From Burkholderia diffusa (GTDB lineage: Bacteria; Pseudomonadota; Gammaproteobacteria; Burkholderiales; Burkholderiaceae): a DNA stretch of 64,000 bases. Of this stretch, positions 14,784 to 23,907 are shown in pieces; position 1 is the first letter of the stretch; every line of letters begins with the position of its first letter. The stretch spans positions 1 through 64,000 of the forward strand of contig NZ_CABVPN010000025.1 of NCBI RefSeq assembly GCF_902499115.1. The letters are read 5' to 3'. The notes beneath the pieces are model-generated. The model was not told the origin of the DNA. It searched no databases and saw nothing but the letters and a program-made list of their open reading frames with translations. The translations under genes and the position numbers were made by a program.

Positions 14784-17651
14784 ATGAGTCACGCACCCCT
14801 ATCCGAATTCGAGCGGGCACGCGTCGCGCTCGGATATATCGCACCCGACGACCGCGACACGTGGCATCAGGTCGGGATGGCGCTCAAGGCCGAGTTCGGC
14901 GAAGAGGGTTTTGCCCTCTGGAACGAATGGAGCCAAGGCGCGCAGAACTACAACGCCAAAGACACACGCGATGTGTGGAAGTCGTTCAAGGGCGGCAAGA
15001 TCACCATCAAGACGCTGTTTCACCTTGCCAAACAAGGCGGCTTCGATCCGCGTGCGCATCGAGCGAAGCCGGTCGATCCAACGGAGCGCGAGCGGCAGAA
15101 AGCCGACCGCGCGGCTCGCGAAGCGGCCGAGCTGGCGGAGCTGACCGAGAAACAGCAAGCCGCGTCGACGCTGGCTGAATCGATCTGGTCGGCGGCCGAG
15201 CCAGCGCCGGCCGATCACCCGTATCTCGTTCGCAAGCGCATCCCGGTCGACGCGCTACGTGTCTATCGCAGCGGCTTGTGCATCGGCACGGCCGCGTGCG
15301 ACGGCGCACTCGTCATCCCGGCCCGTGACGCGGCCGGCAAGCTGTGGACGCTGGAATTCATCCTCACGGACGGGCAGAAGCGTTATCTGCCGAACGGCCG
15401 CAAAGCGGGCTGCTTCTCGTTGATCGGCGGCCCCGTGGTGTCCACGCTGCTGATTGGCGAGGGTTACGCCACGTGCGCGACGCTCGCGGCCGCGACCGGC
15501 TATCCGGCCGCCGTCGCGTTCGACGCCGGCAACCTGCAAGCGGTCGTGACGGCTCTGCGCGGTCAGTATCCGGACGCCCGCATTGTCGTGTGCGCCGACG
15601 ACGACCACACGACGAAGGGCAATCCGGGCGTGACGAAGGCCCGCGCGGCGGCCGAGGCCGTCGCCGGCATCGTGGCCGTGCCCGACTTCGGTTCGAACCG
15701 TCCGGCGAACGGGACCGACTTCAACGACCTGGCTGCGCACGTCGGCCCGGATGCGGTGGCCGCCGCCGTGCGCGCTGCGCTTGCGCCGGCCGGCTCGGCG
15801 GATGTCGGCAAGGGCAAGGTTGCTCCAGCCGCCGCGAAGCCCGCCAAGCGCCCCAAAACGGCCCGCGCGCAGGACGGCAAGTCGCGGTTCGTCGTGGACG
15901 ACAAGGGCGTATGGTTTCACGGCTTCAACAATCAGGGCGACCCGCTGCCGCCGCATTGGGTCAGCACGCGGATCGACGTGATTGCGGAGACCCGGAACGA
16001 GATGAACAGCGAGTGGGGCTACCTGCTCGAATTCACGGACCGTGACGGCATCCTGAAACGGTGGGCGGTGCCGGCCGGCCTCTTTGCCGGCGACGGCACG
16101 GAGCTGCGCCGCATGCTGCTGGATATGGGCGTGAAGCTCGGCGTCACGCAGATTGCCCGCACGCAGATCGCGAACTATATCCAGATGGCCCAGCCGGACG
16201 AGCGCGTGCGCTGCGTTCCGCGTGTCGGCTGGCATCACGGCGCGTTCGTGCTGCCTGATCGCGTCATCGGCACCGGCAAGGAGGCGCTGATCTATCAGGC
16301 CGATACACCGATCCAGAGCCAGTTCAAGGAGCGCGGCACGCTGGAGGACTGGCGACGCGAGGTCGCTGCCTACTGCGTCGGCAATAGCCGGCTGCTGTTC
16401 TGCGTCGCAACCGCCTTCGCTGGTCCGTTGCTGCACTTCTCCGGGCTTCAGTCGGGCGGTTTCCACTTGCTCGGCACGACGTCCAAGGGCAAGTCGACCG
16501 GCGGCGTCATCGCCGCGTCCGTGTTCGGCTCGCCGGACTACGTGCGGAGCTGGAAGGCGACTGACAACGCGCTCGAAGCCGTGGCCACGCAGCATAGCGA
16601 CGCGCTGCTGATCCTTGACGAAATCGGGCAGGTCGAGCCGCGCTTGGTCGGCGATGTGATTTACATGCTTGCGAACGAGTCGGGCAAGGCCCGCGCCTCG
16701 CGTAGCGGCTCGGCCAAGCCCGTGCTCACGTGGCGACTGCTGTTCCTGTCGAACGGCGAAAAGAGCGTGTCCGCGCTGATGGCCGAGGGCAACAAGCCGA
16801 TGAAAGGCGGTATCGAGGTGCGCTTGCCCGCGATCCCGGCCGAGGTCGGCGAAATGGGCGTCGTCGAGAAGCTGCACGGCTTCCCGACGCCGGCCGCGCT
16901 GATCGAGCATCTAGAGCGGCACGCCGGCATGCATTACGGCACGGCCGGCCCCGCGTTCATCGAGTGGGCGTCGTCGCAGGCCGGCGAGCTGGCCGAGCAT
17001 CTGCGCATACGCGTCGACGAGCTGGTCGGACAATGGGTGCCCGACGGCTCGCATTCGCAGGTCGCGCGCGTCGCTAAGCGGTTCTGCCTCGTCGCGGTGG
17101 CGGGCGAGCTGGCGACGGCGCACGGGCTGACCGGCTGGCCGCAGGGCGAAGCGGTGGAGGCTGCACGTCGCTGCTTCGAAGGCTGGCTCGAACTGCGCGG
17201 CGGCACCGGCAACTCGGACGAGGCGGAAGCCGTGCGGCAGGTACAGCACTTCCTCGCCGCGCACGGCGACAACCGTTTCGTGTGGATGAACCGGGCGCAG
17301 GACGACCATCGGCCGAACGTGCCGCATCGAGCGGGCTTCAAGCAGCACGTGAAGCGCGACGAGCGGCGCACGCCCATCGCCTCCGATCGGGAGTATTACG
17401 CCGAGTTCGGCGGCAAGATGAGCGCCGACGATGCGGAAAGCGTCGAGACGGAATACCTGATCGAAGCGGCCGTGTTTCGCAAGGACGTGTGCGCCGGCTT
17501 CGATCACAAGATCGTCGCCAAGGCACTGATGAAGCGAGGCGTGCTGATGCCGCGTAGCGACGGCTATCCATACCGGCAGGAGTACATCCCCGGTCACGGC
17601 AAGTTCATGGTCTATCGCGTGCTGCCGTCCATCTTCACACTCGAACTGTGA
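14784..17651 (+). CDS. Island primase-helicase (PriCT-2, TOPRIM and DUF927 domains)
   Basis: This large replication protein (955 residues) fills the role that alpha has in phage P4. Residues 10-80 form a PriCT-2-like domain (DRDTWHQVGMALKAEFG, then KITIKTLFHLAKQGG). About 225-300 is a TOPRIM primase core with LLIGEGYATCATLAAA and VVCADDD. About 370-760 is a DUF927 ATPase with a Walker A-like GTTSKGKSTGG near 563-573 and Walker B LLILDEIGQ near 607. All catalytic motifs are present, so the island can probably replicate its own DNA after excision. The TCTCCA repeats just downstream may be its origin. Confidence 0.93.
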   Translation: MSHAPLSEFERARVALGYIAPDDRDTWHQVGMALKAEFGEEGFALWNEWSQGAQNYNAKDTRDVWKSFKGGKITIKTLFHLAKQGGFDPRAHRAKPVDPTERERQKADRAAREAAELAELTEKQQAASTLAESIWSAAEPAPADHPYLVRKRIPVDALRVYRSGLCIGTAACDGALVIPARDAAGKLWTLEFILTDGQKRYLPNGRKAGCFSLIGGPVVSTLLIGEGYATCATLAAATGYPAAVAFDAGNLQAVVTALRGQYPDARIVVCADDDHTTKGNPGVTKARAAAEAVAGIVAVPDFGSNRPANGTDFNDLAAHVGPDAVAAAVRAALAPAGSADVGKGKVAPAAAKPAKRPKTARAQDGKSRFVVDDKGVWFHGFNNQGDPLPPHWVSTRIDVIAETRNEMNSEWGYLLEFTDRDGILKRWAVPAGLFAGDGTELRRMLLDMGVKLGVTQIARTQIANYIQMAQPDERVRCVPRVGWHHGAFVLPDRVIGTGKEALIYQADTPIQSQFKERGTLEDWRREVAAYCVGNSRLLFCVATAFAGPLLHFSGLQSGGFHLLGTTSKGKSTGGVIAASVFGSPDYVRSWKATDNALEAVATQHSDALLILDEIGQVEPRLVGDVIYMLANESGKARASRSGSAKPVLTWRLLFLSNGEKSVSALMAEGNKPMKGGIEVRLPAIPAEVGEMGVVEKLHGFPTPAALIEHLERHAGMHYGTAGPAFIEWASSQAGELAEHLRIRVDELVGQWVPDGSHSQVARVAKRFCLVAVAGELATAHGLTGWPQGEAVEAARRCFEGWLELRGGTGNSDEAEAVRQVQHFLAAHGDNRFVWMNRAQDDHRPNVPHRAGFKQHVKRDERRTPIASDREYYAEFGGKMSADDAESVETEYLIEAAVFRKDVCAGFDHKIVAKALMKRGVLMPRSDGYPYRQEYIPGHGKFMVYRVLPSIFTLEL

Positions 17652-18259
17652 AAGACGCCGCCGCCGTCCGGGAGGGCGGTGGCGGGCATTCCTTTGCGCG
17701 GCATTTTTGGCCCGTGCGTCAAAGTTACTTTGAGCGATCCGCTCCAGACGGAACCGGGCGGGCGCTTGCCGCGAATCTTGCCGCCACCGTAACAATCCAG
17801 CCCGGTTTATCTCCAGTATCTCCAGCGCTCTCCAAATCGTTTGGAGACACGCGAAGCCTTACCCCACAAGGCTTTGCGGCCGATTCAGGCGTTTATCTCC
17901 AACTCTCCAACTCGTTTTGCACTGAGCGGACAGGCGTCGACCGTCTGCGTCGACCGCGAAGCTATACGGGGCGCGGCTCTCCGGGATTCGAAGGGCGTCG
18001 AAACCGTGTTTTCGAGGGGGGCGTCCGCGATGCACACCAATCGGGCATTGTTACGTTGGCCGCAAGTGTCGAGGGCGAGCAAGGGACCCTGTAGCGGAGT
18101 CAATATGCGGGGGCTCACACCCGCGTCTTTTCTCTATCCCCGACACGCCAAGGGGGGTCATATTCATACGGAAATGCAGGTAGCCGGTAGTGCAGTGCCA
18201 ACTCTGAAAAATCGGTGGGAGGTGCGCGGCAAGGGGGTCATACACGTCGCAGCATGGGT
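17652..18259. other. Noncoding stretch between primase and integrase
   Basis: About 600 bp without a convincing gene on either strand; ORFs here are short and have no family features. It holds the TCTCCA repeat cluster (17810-17909) and two copies of AAGGGGG(G)TCATA (18150-18162 and 18231-18242), 81 bp apart. This is where a P4-like element would keep its replication origin and possibly binding sites for an excision factor. Confidence 0.5.
17810..17909. repeat. TCTCCA iteron-like cluster, candidate replication origin
   Basis: TCTCCA occurs at 17810, 17819, 17829, 17896 and 17904, with an inverted copy TGGAGA at 17842. Copies are 8-10 bp apart within each group. The third and the inverted copy form a perfect palindrome, TCTCCAAA-TCG-TTTGGAGA (17829-17847). 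Phage P4 has iterons near its primase-helicase gene that the protein binds; the position right after the DUF927 gene suggests the same use. Not proven by sequence alone. Confidence 0.45.
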
Positions 18260-19474
18260 CTATCTTGCCGCCGCGATCGGGATGATTTCCGCCCCGGCTT
18301 TGAGCTTGTCGAGGTAGTCCGCCCACTGTTGCATCATCGAGCGTCGTGCCTTGATGAACTTTGTTCGGTTGTACGCCCGCCCAAGGCTGTCAGGGACGGT
18401 ATGCGCTAGTTGGTGCTCGATTACTTCCGGCTTTTCCTCCAACTCTTCATGCAGGATCGTCCGTGCCATTGCCCGGAAGCCGTGACCGGTAATCTCGGTG
18501 CGAGTGTCGTAGCCGAGCCGACGAAGGGCTGCATTGATAGCGGCCTCGCTCATCGGCCGATTTCGGTCGCGAGCACCGGGGAACACGTAGACGCCTTCGC
18601 CAGTCAGGGCGTGAAGCTCGCGCAAAATCGTGACAGCCTGCGCGGCCAGCGGAACAAGGTGATCCGTTTTCGTTTTGTTGACGAAATAGCGCCATTCGCC
18701 TTTGTCGAGGTCGAATTGCGCCCATTCTGCCTTCCGCAACTCGCCCGGCCTAACGAACAGCATGGGGGCTAGCTTCAGCGCGCAGAGAACCGGGAACGTG
18801 CCTGTGAAGCCGTCGAACGCGCGAAGCATCTCGCCCACTTTCTCCGGCTCGGTGATTGAGGCAAAGTGTGTTGTCTGCGCGGGCGGGATTGCATCTACCA
18901 GATCGCGGGCCGGATCGGCCTTGCAGTGCCCCTCTTTGATGCCGTAGCGGAATACTCGGCTTATCTCGCTGCGGATGCGATGGGCGGTAAATCTCGCTCC
19001 GCGCCCGTCTACGCGCTTCAGTACAACCAGTATCTCCGGGGCGTCGATTTCAGCGATAGGGCGCTTGCCGAGCCATGGGAATACATCGTTCTCCATGCGG
19101 GCGAGCGTCTTGTCATGCTGCGCTGGCTCTACAGTCGTCTTGCGCTCGTCCATCCAGCCGCGAGCGACAACCTCAAACGAATTGGCGGCCGCGAGCAGGC
19201 TGGCTCTTTTTTCTGCCTTCTTCGCTTCACCCGGATCGATGCCGGCAGCGAGCTTTTCGCGGGCTTCGTCGCGCTTCTTCCGTGCGGTCGCCAATGTAAC
19301 TTCCGGGTAGACGCCGAGCGAGTAGCGCTTTTCCTTGCCCCCAAATCGGTATTTGAGGCGCCACCCCTTGCCCCCGCTCGGGGCGATTTCCAGATAGAGG
19401 CCGCCTCCGTCGAACAGGCGCACGGGCTTGTCGGCAGGCTTGGCGTTCCGGATGGCTGTATCGGTTAATGGCAC
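18260..19474 (-). CDS. int: Tyrosine integrase, P4 family (DUF4102 N-terminal domain)
   Basis: This integrase of 404 residues is in the usual P4-family range. The N-terminus reads PLTDTAIRNAKPADKPVRLF and GGLYLEIAPSGGKGWRLKYR, the DUF4102 arm-binding domain. Catalytic residues are visible: R in RPGELRKAEW, K in NKTKTDHLVPL, HGFR, H in EHQLAH and Y in GRAYNRTKF. I chose the GTG at 19474, preceded by CAGGAG, because the family starts here; the open frame to 19774 runs through the tRNA gene. The gene sits next to its attachment tRNA and reads away from it. Confidence 0.96.
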   Translation of the reverse strand: MPLTDTAIRNAKPADKPVRLFDGGGLYLEIAPSGGKGWRLKYRFGGKEKRYSLGVYPEVTLATARKKRDEAREKLAAGIDPGEAKKAEKRASLLAAANSFEVVARGWMDERKTTVEPAQHDKTLARMENDVFPWLGKRPIAEIDAPEILVVLKRVDGRGARFTAHRIRSEISRVFRYGIKEGHCKADPARDLVDAIPPAQTTHFASITEPEKVGEMLRAFDGFTGTFPVLCALKLAPMLFVRPGELRKAEWAQFDLDKGEWRYFVNKTKTDHLVPLAAQAVTILRELHALTGEGVYVFPGARDRNRPMSEAAINAALRRLGYDTRTEITGHGFRAMARTILHEELEEKPEVIEHQLAHTVPDSLGRAYNRTKFIKARRSMMQQWADYLDKLKAGAEIIPIAAAR

Positions 19475-19542
19475 GGGGGCAACTCCTGACAGGTAAGGCA
19501 ATTTCAGATGGGTTGCCCCCAATGTTGCCCCCGCTTGCCCCC
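19475..19542. repeat. TTGCCCCC repeats upstream of the integrase, candidate arm sites
   Basis: TTGCCCCC occurs three times (19513-19520, 19525-19532, 19535-19542) and once inverted (GGGGGCAA, 19475-19482). They lie between the integrase start and the tRNA attachment site, where arm-type integrase sites and the int promoter belong. Self-regulation by integrase binding is possible but inferred. Confidence 0.45.
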
Positions 19543-19578
19543 GGCTGTCTACGCACCACACGGCACTTTGCCGGAATG

Positions 19579-19614
19579 AAAAAACCCGCGAAGCCTTGTG
19601 CTGTCGCGGGTTTT
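19579..19614 (-). terminator. Rho-independent terminator after tRNA-Leu
   Basis: The stem AAAACCCGCGA...TCGCGGGTTTT has an 11-bp arm and, on the minus strand, ends in a run of six T. It lies 33 bp past the tRNA 3' end and would stop tRNA transcription before the integrase. Confidence 0.8.
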
Positions 19615-19646
19615 GGGACTTCCGGGAATTTCCCGGAACTACGTCA

Positions 19647-19731
19647 TGGTGCCCAGGGCCGGAATCGAACCGGCACGCCTTGCGGCGGGGGATTTTGAGT
19701 CCCCTGCGTCTACCAATTTCACCACCTGGGC
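19647..19731 (-). tRNA. tRNA-Leu (anticodon CAA)
   Basis: The acceptor stem GCCCAGG pairs with CCTGGGC, followed by A and an encoded CCA at 19649-19647. The D-arm has GTGGTGAAATTGGTAGAC, the anticodon loop is CTCAAAA (anticodon CAA), there is a long variable arm typical of Leu tRNA, and the T-loop is GGTTCGATTCC. Length is 85 nt. The gene remains whole, as expected when an island inserts at the 3' end and restores it. Confidence 0.95.
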
Positions 19732-19824
19732 TTTGATCCTGGCCGCGCATGCGATTGTGCGCGGCGAAACGCAAATTATGGCGGAAAACGGGGCACCGGG
19801 CAAGCTTTCCGGCGGCCGCCAGTG

Positions 19825-20982
19825 TTACTGGCTCAGGTAGACGAACTGGCCGTGCTTCACGATCCCCATCACGCTCGCGCGTTGGTCGAGCCCCACATGG
19901 TCCTTGTTGCTGGTGTTGACGACGCCGTTCGGCACGACGAGCTCGTGCGCGCGTTCGAGCTCGCGCCGCAGCGCCGCGCGGAAGGCCGGCGTGCCGGGCT
20001 GCGCGGCCTTGAGCGCGCGGCCGACTGCGTCGGCAAGGCGCGGGTACACGCCCGCCGCGTCGCCAGCGAACTGCGTGACGGTGCCGGCGCCGTATTTCGC
20101 TTCATATGCATCGACGAACGCGAGCGCGGCCCTGCGGGCCGGATGGTCGGCCGGCAGCGTGCGCGCGACGACGACCGGCTGGGTCGGAAACAGCGTCCCG
20201 TCGACGTCCTTGCCGCCGAGCTTGATGAATTCCGGCGTCGCGATCCCGTGCGTCTGGTAGATCGCGCCCTTGTAGCCGCGCTCGATCAGCGTGCGCTGCG
20301 GCAGCACGGCCGGCGTGCCCGAGCCCGCGATCAGGATCGCGTCCGGCTTCGCCGCGATCAGCTTCAGCGCCTGGCCGGTAACGCTTGCGTCGGTGCGGTT
20401 GAAGCGCTCCGTCGCGATCACGCGGATCTTGCGGACTTCCGCGAAGCGTGTGAATTCGTTCAGCCAGCTGTCGCCGTAGCTGTCCGCGAAGCCAATGAAG
20501 CCGACCGTCTTCACGCCGTGGTTGGCCATGTAGCGCGTCATCACGTCGGCCATCGCGCTGTCGCTCTGCGCCATCTTGAATGCCCAGGTCCGCGCGCCTT
20601 CCTGCGGCTCGACGATCGCGCCGGAGCCGACCAGCGTAATCATCGGCGTCTGCGCGGCCGCCACCGCGTCGAGCGCCGCGAGCGCGGCCGGCGTGATGTT
20701 CGGCCCGACCACGACGTCGACGTGATCCTCGTCGACCAGCTTGCGGATGTTGCGCACAGCGGCGCCCGGATCGGACGCGTCGTCGAGCACCGTCACCTGC
20801 AGCGGCTGCCCGGCGATCGTCTTGGGCCACATCAGGATCGCGTTCTTGCTGGTGATGCCGATCGCGGCGGCCGGGCCGGTCGACGACAGGTCGACGCCGA
20901 CCTTCAGGTCGGCATGCGCGGCCGCGCAGGCGAGCACGAGGGCGGCGCCGGCGGCGCGGCGCAACAGGGCGGGAAGCGTCAT
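19825..20982 (-). CDS. ABC-transporter periplasmic substrate-binding protein, branched-chain amino-acid type
   Basis: This 385-residue precursor starts MTLPALLRRAAGAALVL; a typical signal peptide is cleaved after AHA, giving DLKVGVDLSSTGPAA. The rest is a Peripla_BP_6 (LivJ-like) fold with VVVGPNITPAALAA, and FIGFADSYGDSW near residue 160. The ATG at 20982 begins the signal peptide directly; an in-frame start at 21006 would add eight residues. No permease or ATPase genes adjoin, so it may serve a distant transporter. The ligand cannot be told from sequence. Confidence 0.88.
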   Translation of the reverse strand: MTLPALLRRAAGAALVLACAAAHADLKVGVDLSSTGPAAAIGITSKNAILMWPKTIAGQPLQVTVLDDASDPGAAVRNIRKLVDEDHVDVVVGPNITPAALAALDAVAAAQTPMITLVGSGAIVEPQEGARTWAFKMAQSDSAMADVMTRYMANHGVKTVGFIGFADSYGDSWLNEFTRFAEVRKIRVIATERFNRTDASVTGQALKLIAAKPDAILIAGSGTPAVLPQRTLIERGYKGAIYQTHGIATPEFIKLGGKDVDGTLFPTQPVVVARTLPADHPARRAALAFVDAYEAKYGAGTVTQFAGDAAGVYPRLADAVGRALKAAQPGTPAFRAALRRELERAHELVVPNGVVNTSNKDHVGLDQRASVMGIVKHGQFVYLSQ

Positions 20983-21004
20983 GCGGGATTCTCCGTCGGA
21001 CAGC

Positions 21005-21028
21005 AAAAAGGGGCGCGATATGCGCCCC
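21005..21028 (-). terminator. Terminator after cysB
   Basis: GGGGCGCATATCGCGCCCC followed by TTTTT on the minus strand, 18 bp past the cysB stop. Confidence 0.7.
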
Positions 21029-21046
21029 CGTGGTTATACACGCCGC

Positions 21047-21988
21047 TCAGAGTTCGTACGATTCGGATTCGCCCTTGAGCGCCTGTTCGATCAGCTTGCG
21101 GTTCAGCGTCGGCGACAGCAGCTCGACGAGCGTATACACATAGCTGCGCAGGTAGGCGCCCTGCTTGAGCGCGACGCGCGTCACGTTGCTGCCGAACAGG
21201 TGGCCGACCGGGATCAGCCGCAGGTTGCGGTCGCGCTCGGGATTGAACGCGATGTCGGCCATGATCCCGACGCCGAGGCCGAGTTCGACGTAGGTCTTGA
21301 TCACGTCGGCGTCGATCGCCTCGAGCACGATGTCCGGCGACAGTCCGCGCAGCGCGAACGCGTGATTGATCTTCTTGCGGCCCGCGAACGCGTCGTCGTA
21401 CGTAATCAGCGGATACTGCGCCAGATCGTCCAGCGTGACCGGCTTGCGCTCCAGCAGCGGATGGTCGGCCGGCACGACGGCCGCGTGGTGCCACTGGAAG
21501 CAGGGCAGCGACACGAGTTCCTTGTAGTCGGCGATCGCCTCGGTCGCGATCGCGAGATCGGCCTGGTCGTGGATCACCATCTCGGCCACCTGCGTCGGGC
21601 TGCCCTGCAGGATCGACAGGTGCACCTTCGGGAAGCGCTTCTTGAATTCGGCGATCGCGGCGGGCAGCGAGTAGCGGGCCTGCGTGTGGGTCGCCGCGAT
21701 GGTCAGGTTGCCCTGATCCTGCGCCGCATAATCCTTCCCGACCCTTTTGAGGCTCTCAACCTCCTGAAGAATCCGCTCGACCGACGCGAGGATGATCCTG
21801 CCCGGCTCGGTGAGCGAGCGCACGCGCTTGCCGTGCCGCGTGAAGATCTCCACGCCCAGCTCGTCCTCGAGCTCGATGATCGCCTTCGATACCCCTGGTT
21901 GCGACGTGTAGAGCGCCTTCGCGGCCTCGGTGAGGTTGAAATTCTGCCGGACGGCCTCGCGCACGAAGCGAAATTGGTGCAGGTTCAT
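21047..21988 (-). CDS. cysB: LysR-type regulator CysB
   Basis: CysB activates sulfate assimilation genes when sulfur is scarce, with N-acetylserine or O-acetylserine as inducer. The 313 residues match the family closely: MNLHQFRFVREAVRQNFNLT, an HTH with TSQPGVSKAIIELEDELG, then TRHGKRV. The effector domain contains ATHTQARYSLP, the ligand-pocket signature of CysB/Cbl. It is divergent from cysI across a 214-bp AT-rich region, the usual place for its binding sites. Confidence 0.95.
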   Translation of the reverse strand: MNLHQFRFVREAVRQNFNLTEAAKALYTSQPGVSKAIIELEDELGVEIFTRHGKRVRSLTEPGRIILASVERILQEVESLKRVGKDYAAQDQGNLTIAATHTQARYSLPAAIAEFKKRFPKVHLSILQGSPTQVAEMVIHDQADLAIATEAIADYKELVSLPCFQWHHAAVVPADHPLLERKPVTLDDLAQYPLITYDDAFAGRKKINHAFALRGLSPDIVLEAIDADVIKTYVELGLGVGIMADIAFNPERDRNLRLIPVGHLFGSNVTRVALKQGAYLRSYVYTLVELLSPTLNRKLIEQALKGESESYEL

Positions 21989-22202
21989 TTATAACCCTTC
22001 CGCATATCAACAGAATTTTTTAGTCGTTTGAAATATAAGGCGAGTTTATTACGATTCACCGGAGTTTTTCAAATATGGATATCTGTTTTCGTCATTAGCA
22101 ATCCACCCGGCAGCGGATGGTGGCGGTGACGGCGGAACGGAGATTCGGGCGCGACGTGGCTAGGACGTCGCGCGGTCACCACGAAAACCCTGGGGTCCCC
22201 GA
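21989..22202. promoter_or_regulatory. cysB-cysI divergent promoter region
   Basis: 214 bp, AT-rich between 22010 and 22100, unlike the GC-rich surroundings. CysB-dependent promoters are typically AT-rich with poorly conserved sites. I cannot define a precise operator or -10/-35 pair. Confidence 0.5.
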
Positions 22203-23882
22203 ATGTATCAGTACGACCAGTACGACCAGACGATCGTCGACGAGCGAGTCGCGCAGTACCGCGATCAGGTGCGCCGCCGCCTGTCGGGCGAGTTGAGCGA
22301 AGACGAGTTCCGTCCGCTGCGCCTGCAGAACGGCCTGTACATGCAGCGCCACGCGTACATGCACCGCATCGCGATTCCGTACGGCAACCTGCGCAGCGAG
22401 CAACTCCGCATGCTGGCGCGCATCGCCCGCGAACACGACCGCGGCTACGGCCACTTCTCGACCCGCTCGAACATCCAGTTCAACTGGGTCCAGCTCGAGG
22501 AAACGCCCGAGATCCTGGCGAAGCTCGCGTCGGTGCAGATGCATGCGATCCAGACGTCGGGCAACTGCATCCGTAACATCACGGCCGACCAGTTCGCCGG
22601 CGTCGCTCAGGACGAGGAGATCGATCCGCGTCCGTGGTCGGAAATCCTGCGCCAGTGGTCGACGTTCCATCCCGAATTCGCATGGCTGCCGCGCAAGTTC
22701 AAGATCGCGGTGTCCGGTTCGAAGGACGATCGCGCGGCCGTGCAGATCCACGACCTCGGCGTGTACCTGAAGAAGAACGCACAGGGCGAAGTGGTCGCGA
22801 GCATCCTCGCGGGCGGCGGTCTCGGCCGCACGCCGATCGTCGGCGCGGTGATCAAGGAAGACCTGCCGTGGCAGCATCTGCTGACCTACTGCGAAGCCGT
22901 GCTGCGCGTATACAACCGCTACGGTCGCCGTGACAACCTGTACAAGGCGCGTATCAAGATCCTCGTGAAGGCGCTGTCGCCCGCGAAGTTCGCGCAGCAG
23001 GTCGAGGAAGAGTGGCAGCACCTGAAGGACGGCCCGTCGACGCTCACGCAAGCCGAACTCGACCGCGTGTCGCAATACTTCAAGCCTCCCGTCTACGAGA
23101 AGCTCGCCGACACCGACGCGTCGTTCGAACAGCACCTGCTCGAGAACAAGGCGTTCGCGCGCTGGGTCGAGCGCAACGTCGCGCCGCACAAGGTGCCGGG
23201 CTATGCCGCCGTCACGCTGTCGCTGAAGGATCACCGCGTGGCCCCGGGCGACGCGACCGACGCGCAGATGGACCTGGTGGCCGACTGGGCCGACGCGTAC
23301 TCGTTCGGCGAACTGCGCGTGTCGCACGAGCAGAACCTGATCCTCGCCAACGTGAAGAAGCGCGACCTGTTCGCGCTGTGGGAAAAGGCGAAGGCGGCCG
23401 GTTTCGCGACGCCGAACGTCGGCCTGCTGACCGACATCATCGCGTGCCCGGGCGGCGATTTCTGCTCGCTCGCGAACGCGAAGTCGATCCCGATCGCGCT
23501 GGCGATCCAGCAACGTTTCGACGATCTGGACTACGTGTACGACCTCGGCGACCTTTCGCTGAACATTTCCGGTTGCATGAACTCGTGCGGTCACCACCAC
23601 GTCGGCAACATCGGCATCCTCGGCGTCGACAAGGACGGTGCCGAGTGGTACCAGGTGTCGCTTGGCGGCGAGCAGGGCACGGGCCGCAACGGCGCGCGCC
23701 TCGGCCGCGTGATCGGGCCGTCGTTCTCCGCGGAGGAAGTGCCGGACGTGATCGCGAAGCTGATCGACACGTTCGTCGAGGCACGCATCGACGGCGAGCG
23801 CTTCATCGACACGTACGACCGCATCGGCATCGCACCGTTCAAGGAGCGCGTGTATGCAGCGCGCCAGGCAGTGAACGCGTAA
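22203..23882 (+). CDS. cysI: Sulfite reductase, siroheme/4Fe-4S subunit
   Basis: This enzyme reduces sulfite to sulfide with six electrons. The 559-residue protein belongs to the nitrite/sulfite reductase family, with the siroheme-binding STRSNIQFNW near residue 90. The four cluster cysteines are C415 and C421 (CPGGDFC) and C458 and C462 (CMNSC). No CysJ flavoprotein gene is nearby, so electrons probably come from ferredoxin or another donor. It is the first gene of the sulfate assimilation operon under CysB control. Confidence 0.93.
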   Translation: MYQYDQYDQTIVDERVAQYRDQVRRRLSGELSEDEFRPLRLQNGLYMQRHAYMHRIAIPYGNLRSEQLRMLARIAREHDRGYGHFSTRSNIQFNWVQLEETPEILAKLASVQMHAIQTSGNCIRNITADQFAGVAQDEEIDPRPWSEILRQWSTFHPEFAWLPRKFKIAVSGSKDDRAAVQIHDLGVYLKKNAQGEVVASILAGGGLGRTPIVGAVIKEDLPWQHLLTYCEAVLRVYNRYGRRDNLYKARIKILVKALSPAKFAQQVEEEWQHLKDGPSTLTQAELDRVSQYFKPPVYEKLADTDASFEQHLLENKAFARWVERNVAPHKVPGYAAVTLSLKDHRVAPGDATDAQMDLVADWADAYSFGELRVSHEQNLILANVKKRDLFALWEKAKAAGFATPNVGLLTDIIACPGGDFCSLANAKSIPIALAIQQRFDDLDYVYDLGDLSLNISGCMNSCGHHHVGNIGILGVDKDGAEWYQVSLGGEQGTGRNGARLGRVIGPSFSAEEVPDVIAKLIDTFVEARIDGERFIDTYDRIGIAPFKERVYAARQAVNA

Positions 23883-23907
23883 CCAACCGGCTAGAAGGAA
23901 TTTGCAG

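Larger units (their letters stand above)
1..19657. mobile_element. P4-like genomic island integrated at tRNA-Leu(CAA), left end outside the window
   Basis: The island is bounded on the right by the 3' part of tRNA-Leu, with a P4-type integrase pointing away from it. Inside are island genes (DUF927 primase-helicase, AlpA, C4 RNA, small ORF train) and cargo (vgrG effector cluster, resolvase). To the right of the tRNA, core genes begin at once. I looked for a second copy of the tRNA 3' end at the left and in the large gaps and found none, so the far att site must lie left of base 1. That the cargo and the P4-like half are one element is an inference from continuity. Confidence 0.75.

Noticed and set aside
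15255..16910. 551-codon frame antisense to the island primase
   Set aside because: No ribosome site or domain; the plus strand carries the PriCT-2, TOPRIM and DUF927 motifs in order.
17810..17909. CRISPR array
   Set aside because: Repeats are only 6-8 bp with short irregular spacing and there are no cas genes; iteron-like DNA is the better reading.
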